Shown one piece after another: positions 1 to 6,835 of a DNA stretch of 52,368 nucleotides. Below the pieces are notes generated by a model, which saw only the letters and a list, made by a program, of their open reading frames with translations, was not told the DNA's origin and did not search any database. The position numbers and the translations under genes are program-made. Source of the DNA: Vulcanimicrobiota bacterium (GTDB lineage: Bacteria; Vulcanimicrobiota; Xenobia; Xenobiales; JADMJV01); the NCBI GenBank assembly GCA_023447635.1, contig JAEXNA010000232.1, positions 1 to 52,368 on the forward strand. The letters run 5' to 3'. How positions within the stretch are numbered: the stretch's first letter is position 1; each line of letters opens with the position of its first letter.

Positions 1-2
1 TC

Positions 3-863
3 TCCTGGAAGGTCGACCCGGCCCTGCGCGACCGCCTGAAGGCCCACGTGGTGATGCTGGCCGGAACCATCGGACCGCGCAACACGGTAACTCCGGAAGG
101 CTACAAGAAGGCGGAAGCTTACCTGCAGACCCAACTCGAAGGGATGGGCTACACCGTCGAAAAGCAGACCTACGACGTCGAAGGCCAACCCTCGGTGAAC
201 CTTTGGGCAGAAAAGAATGGCGGACCCGAGGTCCTGGTCGTGGGCGCTCACTACGACACCCTGGACAGCGGCACGCCGGGCGCCGACGACAACGCCAGCG
301 GCTGTGCCGCCACCCTGGAACTGGCCAGATTGCTCAAAGACGAAGTGGACGGGCCCACCGTACGTTTCCTCTTCTTCGCCAACGAAGAGCCGCCCTATTT
401 CCACACCAGCGCCATGGGCAGCCTGGTCTACGCGACCAGGCTCAAAGAGGGCAGGGAAAAACTGCTGGGCATGATTTCGCTAGAGTCGATCGGTTTCTAC
501 TCCGACAAGGGCGATAGCCAGCACTTCCCGACCGGCATCTCGGGCTACCCCGACACCGGAAACTTCGTCGCCTTTATCAGCGACCTGACCTCCAAGCCGT
601 TCCTGGACCGCTGCCTGGCGGCGTTCCAAGAGGACCCGACCATGCCCTCCGAAGGCCTCTCCGCCCCCGGAATGGTGGAAGGCGTCAACTGGTCCGACCA
701 CTGGGCTTTTAGCAAAAACGGCTATCCGGCGCTGATGATCACCGACACCGCTCCGTTTCGGAACCCGCACTACCACCTGGACAGCGACACTCCAGACACC
801 CTGGACTACGACCAACTGGCCGCCGTCACCGAGGGGGTCTATCGAATGCTCCTGAAACTCTAG
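3..863 (+). CDS. M28-family zinc aminopeptidase (5' end cut by the window)
   Basis: The reading frame is open from the first bases of the window, so the true start lies to the left. The protein has the M28 (aminopeptidase Y/S-like) co-catalytic zinc pattern. This comprises the His of VGAHYDT, the Asp of PGADDNASG, the Glu pair of FANEEPP (catalytic base plus ligand), an acidic residue near LESIGF and the C-terminal His of NPHYHLDSD. The family removes N-terminal amino acids from peptides, usually in the periplasm or outside the cell. Any signal peptide would be in the missing part. It converges on the endonuclease IV gene, and its TAG stop lies in the outer arm of an inverted repeat. Family assignment is secure; substrate is unknown. 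Confidence 0.9.
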   Translation, partial: SWKVDPALRDRLKAHVVMLAGTIGPRNTVTPEGYKKAEAYLQTQLEGMGYTVEKQTYDVEGQPSVNLWAEKNGGPEVLVVGAHYDTLDSGTPGADDNASGCAATLELARLLKDEVDGPTVRFLFFANEEPPYFHTSAMGSLVYATRLKEGREKLLGMISLESIGFYSDKGDSQHFPTGISGYPDTGNFVAFISDLTSKPFLDRCLAAFQEDPTMPSEGLSAPGMVEGVNWSDHWAFSKNGYPALMITDTAPFRNPHYHLDSDTPDTLDYDQLAAVTEGVYRMLLKL

Positions 864-1067
864 ACCTGGATTTCGCACTTCTCACGGTCCTTGCCTACTG
901 AGGCACCATTCTCGCGTTGTCACACCTCGCTTATCCCGACCGGGGCGGTAACGCTTCGCTTGCAAGCGGGACCGAGGTGCACTATAGTGCACCTCGCTCG
1001 GCGTTCCTAGCGATAACGGCACCTCAATAGGCCATGCCTCGCGATAAGTGCGAAAACCAGGTCTAGA
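859..1067. repeat. Long imperfect inverted repeat between convergent genes
   Basis: The outer 11 bp (859-869, TCTAGACCTGG) recur inverted at 1057-1067. Similarity continues inward for about 65 bp on each side with substitutions and an indel. The centre holds a perfect 24-bp palindrome at 973-996 around ACTATAGT. Both flanking genes end on a TAG inside the outermost arm. It may be a MITE-like or REP-like insertion, or a bidirectional terminator hairpin. No T-tract or transposase was seen. Confidence 0.75.
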
Positions 1068-1938
1068 CGCTTGCCAGAGCCTCGACAGCTTTAGCCCGCG
1101 ACGGCTTACGTAGCGCTTTCAACGCGTCCAGATTGACCTTCGCCATGGTCTCGGACTCGGGCGTCTCGATCACCGCCGGAATCTTGCGGAAACGACCGTC
1201 CCGCACCAGCCAGCGGAAGGTCGCGGGGCCGATCTCGCCCAGACCGATATGATCGTGACGGTCCACCCGACTGCCCAGACCCTTCTTCGAGTCGTTCAGA
1301 TGCAGCGCTTTCAAGCGGTCTAGCCCCAGAACATCGTCGAAAGTCTGCCAGAAAGCGTCATATAGCTTGCGGCTGCGCAGATCGTAGCCGGCCGCGAACA
1401 GGTGGCAAGTATCCACGCACACGCCCAGCCTGAGGCTACCGCCGTTCAGAGCGATGATGCGAGCCAGGTGCTCTAACTGATGGCCCAGGGTGGTACCCTG
1501 GCCGGCGCAGGTTTCCAGGAAGATCGGCAGCGGTTGGTCGCCGGTGCGGTCGAAAATCTCGGCCATCGCCTCGGAGTAGCGCTGCAGCCCCAGTTCGCTG
1601 TCGGCGTGAGCGCCCAGGTGGCAGACCAGACCGTCCATCCCCAGGCGGTGGCAGCGCCCCACCTCTTCCACCATCGTTTCGATAGAGCGGCGCCGGATCG
1701 TCTCGTCGGCGGCGGCCAGGTTGTTCAGGTAGATATCGTGGGCGATGACCGACGGATTTCCGTGGGCTTTGCGCTCGGCCTTGAAGCGAGCGATCCCCTC
1801 TCCGGTCAGCGGAGCGGCGTTCCATTGCGAGGGAGCGCGGGTAAAAAGCTGCAGACATTCGGCCCCCAGGGCCTGTCCGCGCGCAAAGATCTGAAAGGCC
1901 CCGCCCGCAGCGCTGACGTGGGCACCAAGTTTAGGCAT
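1063..1938 (-). CDS. nfo: Endonuclease IV (AP endonuclease)
   Basis: Predicted class II AP endonuclease of 291 residues. It cuts DNA 5' of abasic sites in base excision repair and is a TIM-barrel enzyme with a three-zinc centre. The E. coli Nfo metal-ligand motifs appear in order: LGAHVSAAGG at the N terminus, IAHDIYLNNLA, VCHLGAHAD, FLETCAGQG, VDTCHLFAAGYD, ALHLNDSKKGLGSRVDRHDHIG and VIETPE. I start at the ATG at 1938 because a GGAGGGG ribosome site sits about 5 bases upstream and because the family begins directly with the strand preceding GAHVSAAGG. A longer frame starting nine codons earlier is possible but lacks that support. The gene diverges from the metallo-beta-lactamase gene, with about 130 bp between them. 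Confidence 0.95.
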   Translation of the reverse strand: MPKLGAHVSAAGGAFQIFARGQALGAECLQLFTRAPSQWNAAPLTGEGIARFKAERKAHGNPSVIAHDIYLNNLAAADETIRRRSIETMVEEVGRCHRLGMDGLVCHLGAHADSELGLQRYSEAMAEIFDRTGDQPLPIFLETCAGQGTTLGHQLEHLARIIALNGGSLRLGVCVDTCHLFAAGYDLRSRKLYDAFWQTFDDVLGLDRLKALHLNDSKKGLGSRVDRHDHIGLGEIGPATFRWLVRDGRFRKIPAVIETPESETMAKVNLDALKALRKPSRAKAVEALASV

Positions 1939-2067
1939 AGACCCCTCCTTACTGCCAGGCCCCACGCCACACCTCTTCCGGATCCGGTGGGAGGGGGGGA
2001 GGCGGGAGCCAGGTGGAGAGGAGCCGAAGCGGCGCGGGGGGCGGAGCAGAAAGGCGAGGTGAAGGCG

Positions 2068-2715
2068 ATGAAATGGGAAGTTATGGAAGTCGGGCCGTTT
2101 GCGATGAACGCCATGATCGTTTACGACGAGACCACCTGGCGCGGGTTTTTGCTTGACCCGGGCGATGAAATTCCGTCCATTTTACAGCGGGCCGAGGATA
2201 TCGGAGTGGCTCTCGAGGCGATCGTCTTTACCCACGGCCATATCGATCACGTCGCCTTTGCCGAAGACGCGAAGAAAAAGCTGAAAGTGCCGACCTATCT
2301 GCACAAAGACGACTGGGAGATGGCGGCGGCCGCTCCGCGTCAAGCCTTGATGTTCGGCTTGAATCCGGGTCCGGTGCCCACCATCGACCACGAACTGCCG
2401 GGAGAAGGCACCTTCGAGGTGGCGGGAATGACCTTTGACGTGCGCCACGCGCCCGGTCACTCGCCGGGCTCCGTCGTGCTGATCCACCATCCGACGAAGA
2501 AGGCCATCGTGGGCGACGTCGTGTTCGCCGGATCGGTCGGACGCACCGACCTGCCCGGCTGCTCGCACCAGGCGCTGATGGACTCGATCGAGCGGGTCAT
2601 CCTGCCCCTACCTGACGACTACATCCTGCAGCCCGGCCACGGGCCTCGGACCACCGTCGGCCAGGAGCGCGAGAACAACCCGTTCCTGCGCGGTCTGACC
2701 TCGCGTCCCGTCTAA
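2068..2715 (+). CDS. Metallo-beta-lactamase-fold hydrolase, glyoxalase II-like
   Basis: 215-residue MBL-fold protein with the complete di-metal site: H56-x-H58-x-D60-H61 (THGHIDH), H131 (APGHS), D150 (GDVVF) and H191 (PGHGP). The size and the GRTDLPG stretch fit small glyoxalase II-like or YcbL-like cytosolic hydrolases acting on thioesters such as S-lactoylglutathione analogues. The actual substrate cannot be read from sequence. The start is the ATG at 2068, preceded by GAGGTGAAGG. An open frame extends hundreds of bases further upstream, but that part is antisense to endonuclease IV and has no homologous look. The 1939-2067 gap is purine-rich on the + strand and contains the palindrome CCGGATCCGG. 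Confidence 0.9.
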   Translation: MKWEVMEVGPFAMNAMIVYDETTWRGFLLDPGDEIPSILQRAEDIGVALEAIVFTHGHIDHVAFAEDAKKKLKVPTYLHKDDWEMAAAAPRQALMFGLNPGPVPTIDHELPGEGTFEVAGMTFDVRHAPGHSPGSVVLIHHPTKKAIVGDVVFAGSVGRTDLPGCSHQALMDSIERVILPLPDDYILQPGHGPRTTVGQERENNPFLRGLTSRPV

Positions 2716-2813
2716 CGCAAGCCGGTCGGGAAAATCTCGAACGGAAACGACGTCTTTTTCCCACTCGAATTCTCCATTTTCCAACGTTCGCGGGTCATCC
2801 TGACCTTCCGAAC

Positions 2814-2852
2814 ACAAAAAAGCGGCCCGCCTCGGAGAGACGGGCCGCTTTC
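2814..2852 (-). terminator. Rho-independent terminator of the HTH gene
   Basis: Perfect 9-bp stem AGCGGCCCG (2821-2829) / CGGGCCGCT (2841-2849). Read on the minus strand, the stem is followed by a run of six T. It lies 30 bp past the stop of the minus-strand gene ending at 2879, and the upstream MBL gene can share it. Confidence 0.85.
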
Positions 2853-2878
2853 GCGTGAGCCACAGCGCAAGGGCGACC

Positions 2879-3592
2879 CTACACCTGGACGCCCAGCACG
2901 CCGCTGGCCACCAGCAGCAGAATCAGCAGCAGCGTGCTGCCGACGCCGGCCAGCACGGGCAGCAGCGACGAGCGAGGCTCAGCGACCGGAGCCGGCTGCG
3001 AACCTGCTTCCAGCAGTTTGCGCTCGGTTTCGGCCCGCTGCTTCTCGCGCTCGCTTTCCTGGGACTGGAACCACTCCAAAACACGGGCCTGGGTAGCTGC
3101 TTTTCCCTCTTGCTCGCCTAGCGCGCGTTCCAGCACGAAAGCGCGCTCGTTGAGTCCGAGAATACGGGCCTCTTTCTCTTTGAGCTCATGTTTTAGCCCG
3201 CGGTTCTCGTCGAGGATATAGTCCAGGAAGCTCTGACGGACGCTCCACTCTTCGTCCTCGTCGTCATCGTCGTCTTCGAGATAGTCCGGGCGACGCTCCA
3301 TCTCTCCGCGAGGCGCGGTAGTGGCCAACTGGCGCTCGCCAGAGACCTCTTCCTCGGCCCGGTTCTTCAGGCGAACTTGGGGCAGTTCCGGCGAAGACCA
3401 CAGCGCGGGCAGCTGGGAGGGGCGGGAGCCGGGGTACAGCTCATCCAGACTGTTCACGTCGATGAGCCACATGAACCCTCCGAACTCCAGCGGCTCGCGC
3501 CGACCTTCCAACAGCCCACACTCGATCTTCCGGCGCAGCGTCTTTTCCGATTTCCGGCACAGCACCGAAGCTTCTTTCAGGGTGACTTCCAT
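2879..3592 (-). CDS. Membrane-anchored HTH (MerR/excisionase-like) protein
   Basis: 237 residues. The first ~60 (VTLKEASVLCRKSEKTLRRKIECGLLEG...) have the look of a MerR/helix_turn_helix_17-type winged helix. There follow a very acidic segment (six Asp in a row near residue 107), a probable coiled coil (~125-195, rich in E/K/R/Q), and a single C-terminal hydrophobic segment from about residue 209 to the end with almost no tail. This predicts a tail-anchored protein with its DNA-binding end in the cytoplasm. The ATG has AAGGAG 6 bases upstream and a promoter just before it. The palindrome cluster at 3659-3981 begins right behind that promoter, so autoregulation is an attractive inference. I know of no characterised homologue. 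Confidence 0.75.
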   Translation of the reverse strand: MEVTLKEASVLCRKSEKTLRRKIECGLLEGRREPLEFGGFMWLIDVNSLDELYPGSRPSQLPALWSSPELPQVRLKNRAEEEVSGERQLATTAPRGEMERRPDYLEDDDDDEDEEWSVRQSFLDYILDENRGLKHELKEKEARILGLNERAFVLERALGEQEGKAATQARVLEWFQSQESEREKQRAETERKLLEAGSQPAPVAEPRSSLLPVLAGVGSTLLLILLLVASGVLGVQV

Positions 3593-3610
3593 CTCGACTC
3601 CTTGAATTAA

Positions 3611-3638
3611 ATTCTAAAGAGGTGTACTTTTTGTTCAA
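3611..3638 (-). promoter_or_regulatory. Sigma-70-type promoter of the HTH gene
   Basis: On the minus strand: TTGAAC (3638-3633), a 16-bp spacer, and TAGAAT (3616-3611). Transcription would start near 3604, giving a leader of about 12 nt that holds the AAGGAG ribosome site. Confidence 0.6.
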
Positions 3639-3658
3639 GGCATTCTCCTGCCGCCCCG

Positions 3659-3981
3659 GTGGACAGAAACGGTTTTTTGCCGGGGAGGGGCCCCAGACGG
3701 CCGGGGGGAGGGGAGGACAAGCCCCTGGACACGCCGGGACCCCCCCCCCGGCAGAGCTCTAAGGAGGGGTGGACAGGCTGTCCACCCCCCTGGACAGACT
3801 GTCCAGGGGTCTCCTGGGGGCGTTCGCTGCCTTAGCCGGTCGAGCCCAGGTTCCATAAGGCTTGGGAGGGGGTGGACAGACTGTCCCGGTGGGTACCCAG
3901 CGCGGGGCGCAGGGGGGGTGGACAACGCCTGTCTAGAGGGGGGGACACAGCTGCTGTCGGGGGTGGTGGACAGTTTGTCCA
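3659..3981. repeat. Cluster of TGGACA-N3-TGTCCA palindromes (probable operator array)
   Basis: Perfect dyads TGGACAGnCTGTCCA occur at 3770-3784 and 3791-3805. Each extends to a 23-bp palindrome (3766-3788 and 3787-3809), the first flanked by G4/C4 and the second by C4/G4. Near-perfect copies lie at 3873-3887 and 3967-3981, altered copies at 3919-3935 and 3943-3958, and half sites at 3659 and 3725. Two copies are followed by the same GGGGTCTC. The cluster fills the space between the HTH gene and the divergent Lpt operon. No gene is supported in 3639-4084. Confidence 0.8.
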
Positions 3982-4084
3982 GGGGTCTCGCGGAAGGTCG
4001 ATTCGACCGCGTCGCGCGAAACCCGGAACGAGAGTTTGTTTTAAGGAAAACGGGAATAACGCTTTGACCAGGAAGAAGACCAGG

Positions 4085-4711
4085 ATGCTCCGGGCCCTCA
4101 TATCGATCCTCATAGCCAGCCTTTTTTGGGTGGCTTGCTCTACGCCCGGCGATAACATCGTAGGTCTAACTCGCTCTACCCCTGGCCCGTCCGCCGTGGG
4201 CGGCAAGCCCAAGCCCACCCCCACGCCGGGCGAAGAAAAGCCGATCCGGCTCGAGAAGACCACCATCAAGACCAAAAAGGGTCAGCGCTGGGAGCTGGAA
4301 GCCGACACTGTCGACTGGAAGAACGATAATTCCCGGGCCGACGCTGAAACCGTGACCTGGTATCTGCTCGACCCCCAGGGAGAGCGCAGCGTCAAGGTCG
4401 ACTCGGATGGCGCCGACGTGAACATGAAGGACGAACTCGTCGAGTTCACCGGAGAAGTGGTGGCCCAGCGCCTGGGATCGGAAGAGTCGCTGGTGGTCCA
4501 GCGCTTGCTCTACAACGGCAAAGAGCGCATGTTTTACGGCTCCGAAGGCGTTCTCTGGAAGAGGAAAGGCATCGAGTTGGCGGGCCAAACGTTGACGGCC
4601 AACGCGGAACTGGATAAGGTGCAGCTCAGGGGTCGTGTCAAGGGGAAAACCGAGGGAGGCTTCCCAAAGATGGGAGATGAGAAGTCCGCCTCGGACCAGA
4701 GGACCAGATGA
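4085..4711 (+). CDS. lptC: LptC-like periplasmic LPS-export protein
   Basis: 208 residues. A short hydrophobic N terminus (LRALISILIASLFWVAC) could be a lipoprotein signal or a membrane anchor; the lipobox is imperfect because Trp is at -3. A Pro/Thr-rich linker follows, then a beta-rich domain (KKGQRWELEADTVDW ... VELVEFTGEVVAQR ... YNGKERMFYGSEGV ...). That domain has the LptA/LptC-type pattern of repeated short strands binding acyl chains. Position is strong support: the stop overlaps the start of an LptB-type ATPase (ATGA). I chose the ATG at 4085 because it begins the hydrophobic segment. An in-frame opening back to 3872 runs through the palindrome cluster and is unlikely. Similarity to LptC was judged by eye. 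Confidence 0.7.
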   Translation: MLRALISILIASLFWVACSTPGDNIVGLTRSTPGPSAVGGKPKPTPTPGEEKPIRLEKTTIKTKKGQRWELEADTVDWKNDNSRADAETVTWYLLDPQGERSVKVDSDGADVNMKDELVEFTGEVVAQRLGSEESLVVQRLLYNGKERMFYGSEGVLWKRKGIELAGQTLTANAELDKVQLRGRVKGKTEGGFPKMGDEKSASDQRTR

Positions 4712-5604
4712 AGATCGAGGTGTGCGAACTCGTTAAGAGTTTTAAGCGCCGTCGCGTTGTCGACGGCGTTTCCCTCGACGTGTCTCAAGGCGAGGTGGTC
4801 GGCCTGCTGGGCGCCAACGGCGCGGGCAAAACCACGACTTTCTCGATGGTCGTCGGCCTGCTCAAGCCCGACACGGGCAAGATTCTGCTCGACGGCAAAG
4901 ACATCGCCCGCTTCCCCATCCACAAGCGCGCCCGGGCCGGAGTGGCCTACCTGGCCCAGGAAAACTCGGTCTATCGCGGTTTGACCGTAGAGGACAATAT
5001 CTGTCTGGCCTGGGAGGCCAACGGAATGCGCCGCAAAGAGCGCATGAAGCGTCTCGAAGTGCTGCTGACGGACTTCTCACTTCACAAGGTGCGTAAAAGT
5101 CTGGGCATCACCCTGTCCGGCGGAGAGCGCCGACGCGTCGAAATCGCCCGCTCGCTGGCCAGCAATCCTAAGTTCCTGCTGCTCGACGAACCGTTCACCG
5201 GGGTCGACCCGATCGCCGTGGCGGAAATTCAGGACATCATCCGCAGCCTGAAAGATCGCAACATCGGGGTGCTGATCACCGACCATAACGTGCGAGAGAC
5301 TCTGGCCATCTGCGACCGCAGCTACATCATCCGCGAAGGCAAGATCCTGGTAGCGGGCGACGCTACCACCATCGCCTCGTCGCCGCTGGCCCGCAAATAT
5401 TACTTCGGAGAGCGCTTCCAGACCGGGTTCGAGACGCCCGCCGGGGCCCCCGACAGCGCCGACCCCCCCCTCCCAGCGACCCCGGAACCCTCCCCCAGCG
5501 CGGGTAACGGCACCAGTAACGGCAACGGATCCGTCGCCCCCGCTGCGTCCGCTGCCTCGGCCGAGAAAGAAGAGGAGCGGGCCCACGAGGCCGCTACTAA
5601 CTGA
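4708..5604 (+). CDS. lptB: LPS export ABC transporter ATPase LptB
   Basis: ATP-binding subunit that powers lipopolysaccharide extraction from the inner membrane. It has Walker A GANGAGKT (35-42), a Q-loop in YLAQENSVYRGLTVEDN (~81-97), signature LSGGE (136-140), Walker B LLLDEP with D160-E161, and H-loop H193 (TDHN). The YLAQENSVYRGLTVEDN and GVDPIAVAEIQDII stretches are typical of LptB rather than other ABC ATPases. Family members end near residue 240. Here a Pro/Ala/Ser/Asn/Gly-rich tail of nearly 60 residues is added (241-298), which is unusual and probably disordered. The gene overlaps lptC by 4 bp and the permease gene by 1 bp, so the three are translationally coupled. Confidence 0.93.
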   Translation: MKIEVCELVKSFKRRRVVDGVSLDVSQGEVVGLLGANGAGKTTTFSMVVGLLKPDTGKILLDGKDIARFPIHKRARAGVAYLAQENSVYRGLTVEDNICLAWEANGMRRKERMKRLEVLLTDFSLHKVRKSLGITLSGGERRRVEIARSLASNPKFLLLDEPFTGVDPIAVAEIQDIIRSLKDRNIGVLITDHNVRETLAICDRSYIIREGKILVAGDATTIASSPLARKYYFGERFQTGFETPAGAPDSADPPLPATPEPSPSAGNGTSNGNGSVAPAASAASAEKEEERAHEAATN

Positions 5605-6725
5605 TGTTTTTGAAAGCTCTGGACCGCTATCTGCTGCGCGAGATCCTGGCCCCTTTCATTTTCGGGCTGGGAGCCTTTACCACGCTGTTCTTTGCCGTCG
5701 AGTCGATGATCGGCGTAGCCCGCATGATCACCGAAGCCAAGATGCCATACTCCCTGGTCCTCGAGTACCTGGGCTGCCGCCTCCCGCAGGTTCTGATTTT
5801 TACCCTCCCGATGGCCTCGCTGATGGCCTGCCTACTGGCCTTTGGCCGCCTTTCGGGCGAGGCCGAACTGACCGCCATGCGGGCGTCCGGCCTCTCTTTC
5901 ATGCGCATCGCCTTTCCACCGCTGGTGTTCTTTTTCTGCCTTTCGGCTGGGAGCTACTGGCTGAACGACGCTGTGGTCCCAGGCAAGATGAAGCGAGCTT
6001 ACGAGATCGTCTTCTCCTCGCAGAAAGAAGAGATCTATCAGAAGGCGCTGCTAACCGCGCCAAAGGCCTTGAAGAGCGGGCTGGAGCAGATGCTCTACGC
6101 GCACAAGTTCAACTTTGAAGACAAGACCATGCAGGGCGTCTACATCCACTATCTGTGGGAGGATCGACGTCGACGCGAGGTCTACGCCGAGAAGGCGCGC
6201 TGGAACGGCAAGGTCTGGGAGCTGTTCAATCTGCGCACCACCGAGTTCGACGCCGACCAGAACCCGGAACAGGAACTCGAGGCGCAGAAGGGCTGGTCGG
6301 GCCTCTCGCCGGGCGAGTCTCCCCCCAGCCCGGAGGACCTCAGCAAGCGCGACTTCCGCCCCGAAGAGATGACTCGCGCCGAACTTGCCGACGCCCTGAT
6401 CGCCCTGGCCGGCCAGCCCATGACCGAGGCCGAAGACAAGCGGGCTCATTACGCCGTGGTTTATCACCAAAAGGCGTCGCTTCCCTGGGTCTCCTTTATC
6501 TTTGCCACTTTCGCCATCCCACTGGGCGTGCGGCCGCATCGCTCTTCAAAATCGATGGGGCTGGGTCTCTCCCTGGCCTTCATCTTGCTCTACTACCTCT
6601 TGATGACGGTAGGCATGGTGTTTGGAGAGGCGGGGTCCATCGACCCCGTAGTTGGCGCCTGGCTGCCCAACCTGGTGTTCGGCACCATGGGCTTTGGCCT
6701 GCTCATCACCGCCACCCGGTCCTGA
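5604..6725 (+). CDS. LptF/LptG-family LPS export permease
   Basis: 373 residues, YjgP/YjgQ family. The N terminus (LDRYLLREILAPFIFGLGAFTTLFFAVESM) and the next helices with LPQVLIFTLPMASLMACLLAFGRLSGEAELTAMRASGLS are the family hallmark. A soluble periplasmic domain follows (~120-290), then three C-terminal membrane helices containing FAIPLGVRPHRSSKSMGLGLSLA. Together with LptB it would form the inner-membrane LPS extractor. Only one permease gene is in this operon, whereas proteobacteria need LptF plus LptG. A second copy elsewhere or a homodimer would explain this. It starts at the ATG that shares one base with the lptB stop. Confidence 0.93.
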   Translation: MFLKALDRYLLREILAPFIFGLGAFTTLFFAVESMIGVARMITEAKMPYSLVLEYLGCRLPQVLIFTLPMASLMACLLAFGRLSGEAELTAMRASGLSFMRIAFPPLVFFFCLSAGSYWLNDAVVPGKMKRAYEIVFSSQKEEIYQKALLTAPKALKSGLEQMLYAHKFNFEDKTMQGVYIHYLWEDRRRREVYAEKARWNGKVWELFNLRTTEFDADQNPEQELEAQKGWSGLSPGESPPSPEDLSKRDFRPEEMTRAELADALIALAGQPMTEAEDKRAHYAVVYHQKASLPWVSFIFATFAIPLGVRPHRSSKSMGLGLSLAFILLYYLLMTVGMVFGEAGSIDPVVGAWLPNLVFGTMGFGLLITATRS

Positions 6726-6835
6726 CCCGGCGCTGTCCCCCCCCGACCGTCTGTCCCCTCCCCCCTACCTCGAGGTTCCTCAAGATTCCGTGAAGGCGAA
6801 AGGCCCGGGAGAGTTGCGAAGGGAACCGTCGTGAC

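Noticed and set aside
3659..3981. Replication origin iterons
   Set aside because: The elements are inverted palindromes rather than direct iterons, and there is no replication, DnaA-box or partition gene nearby.
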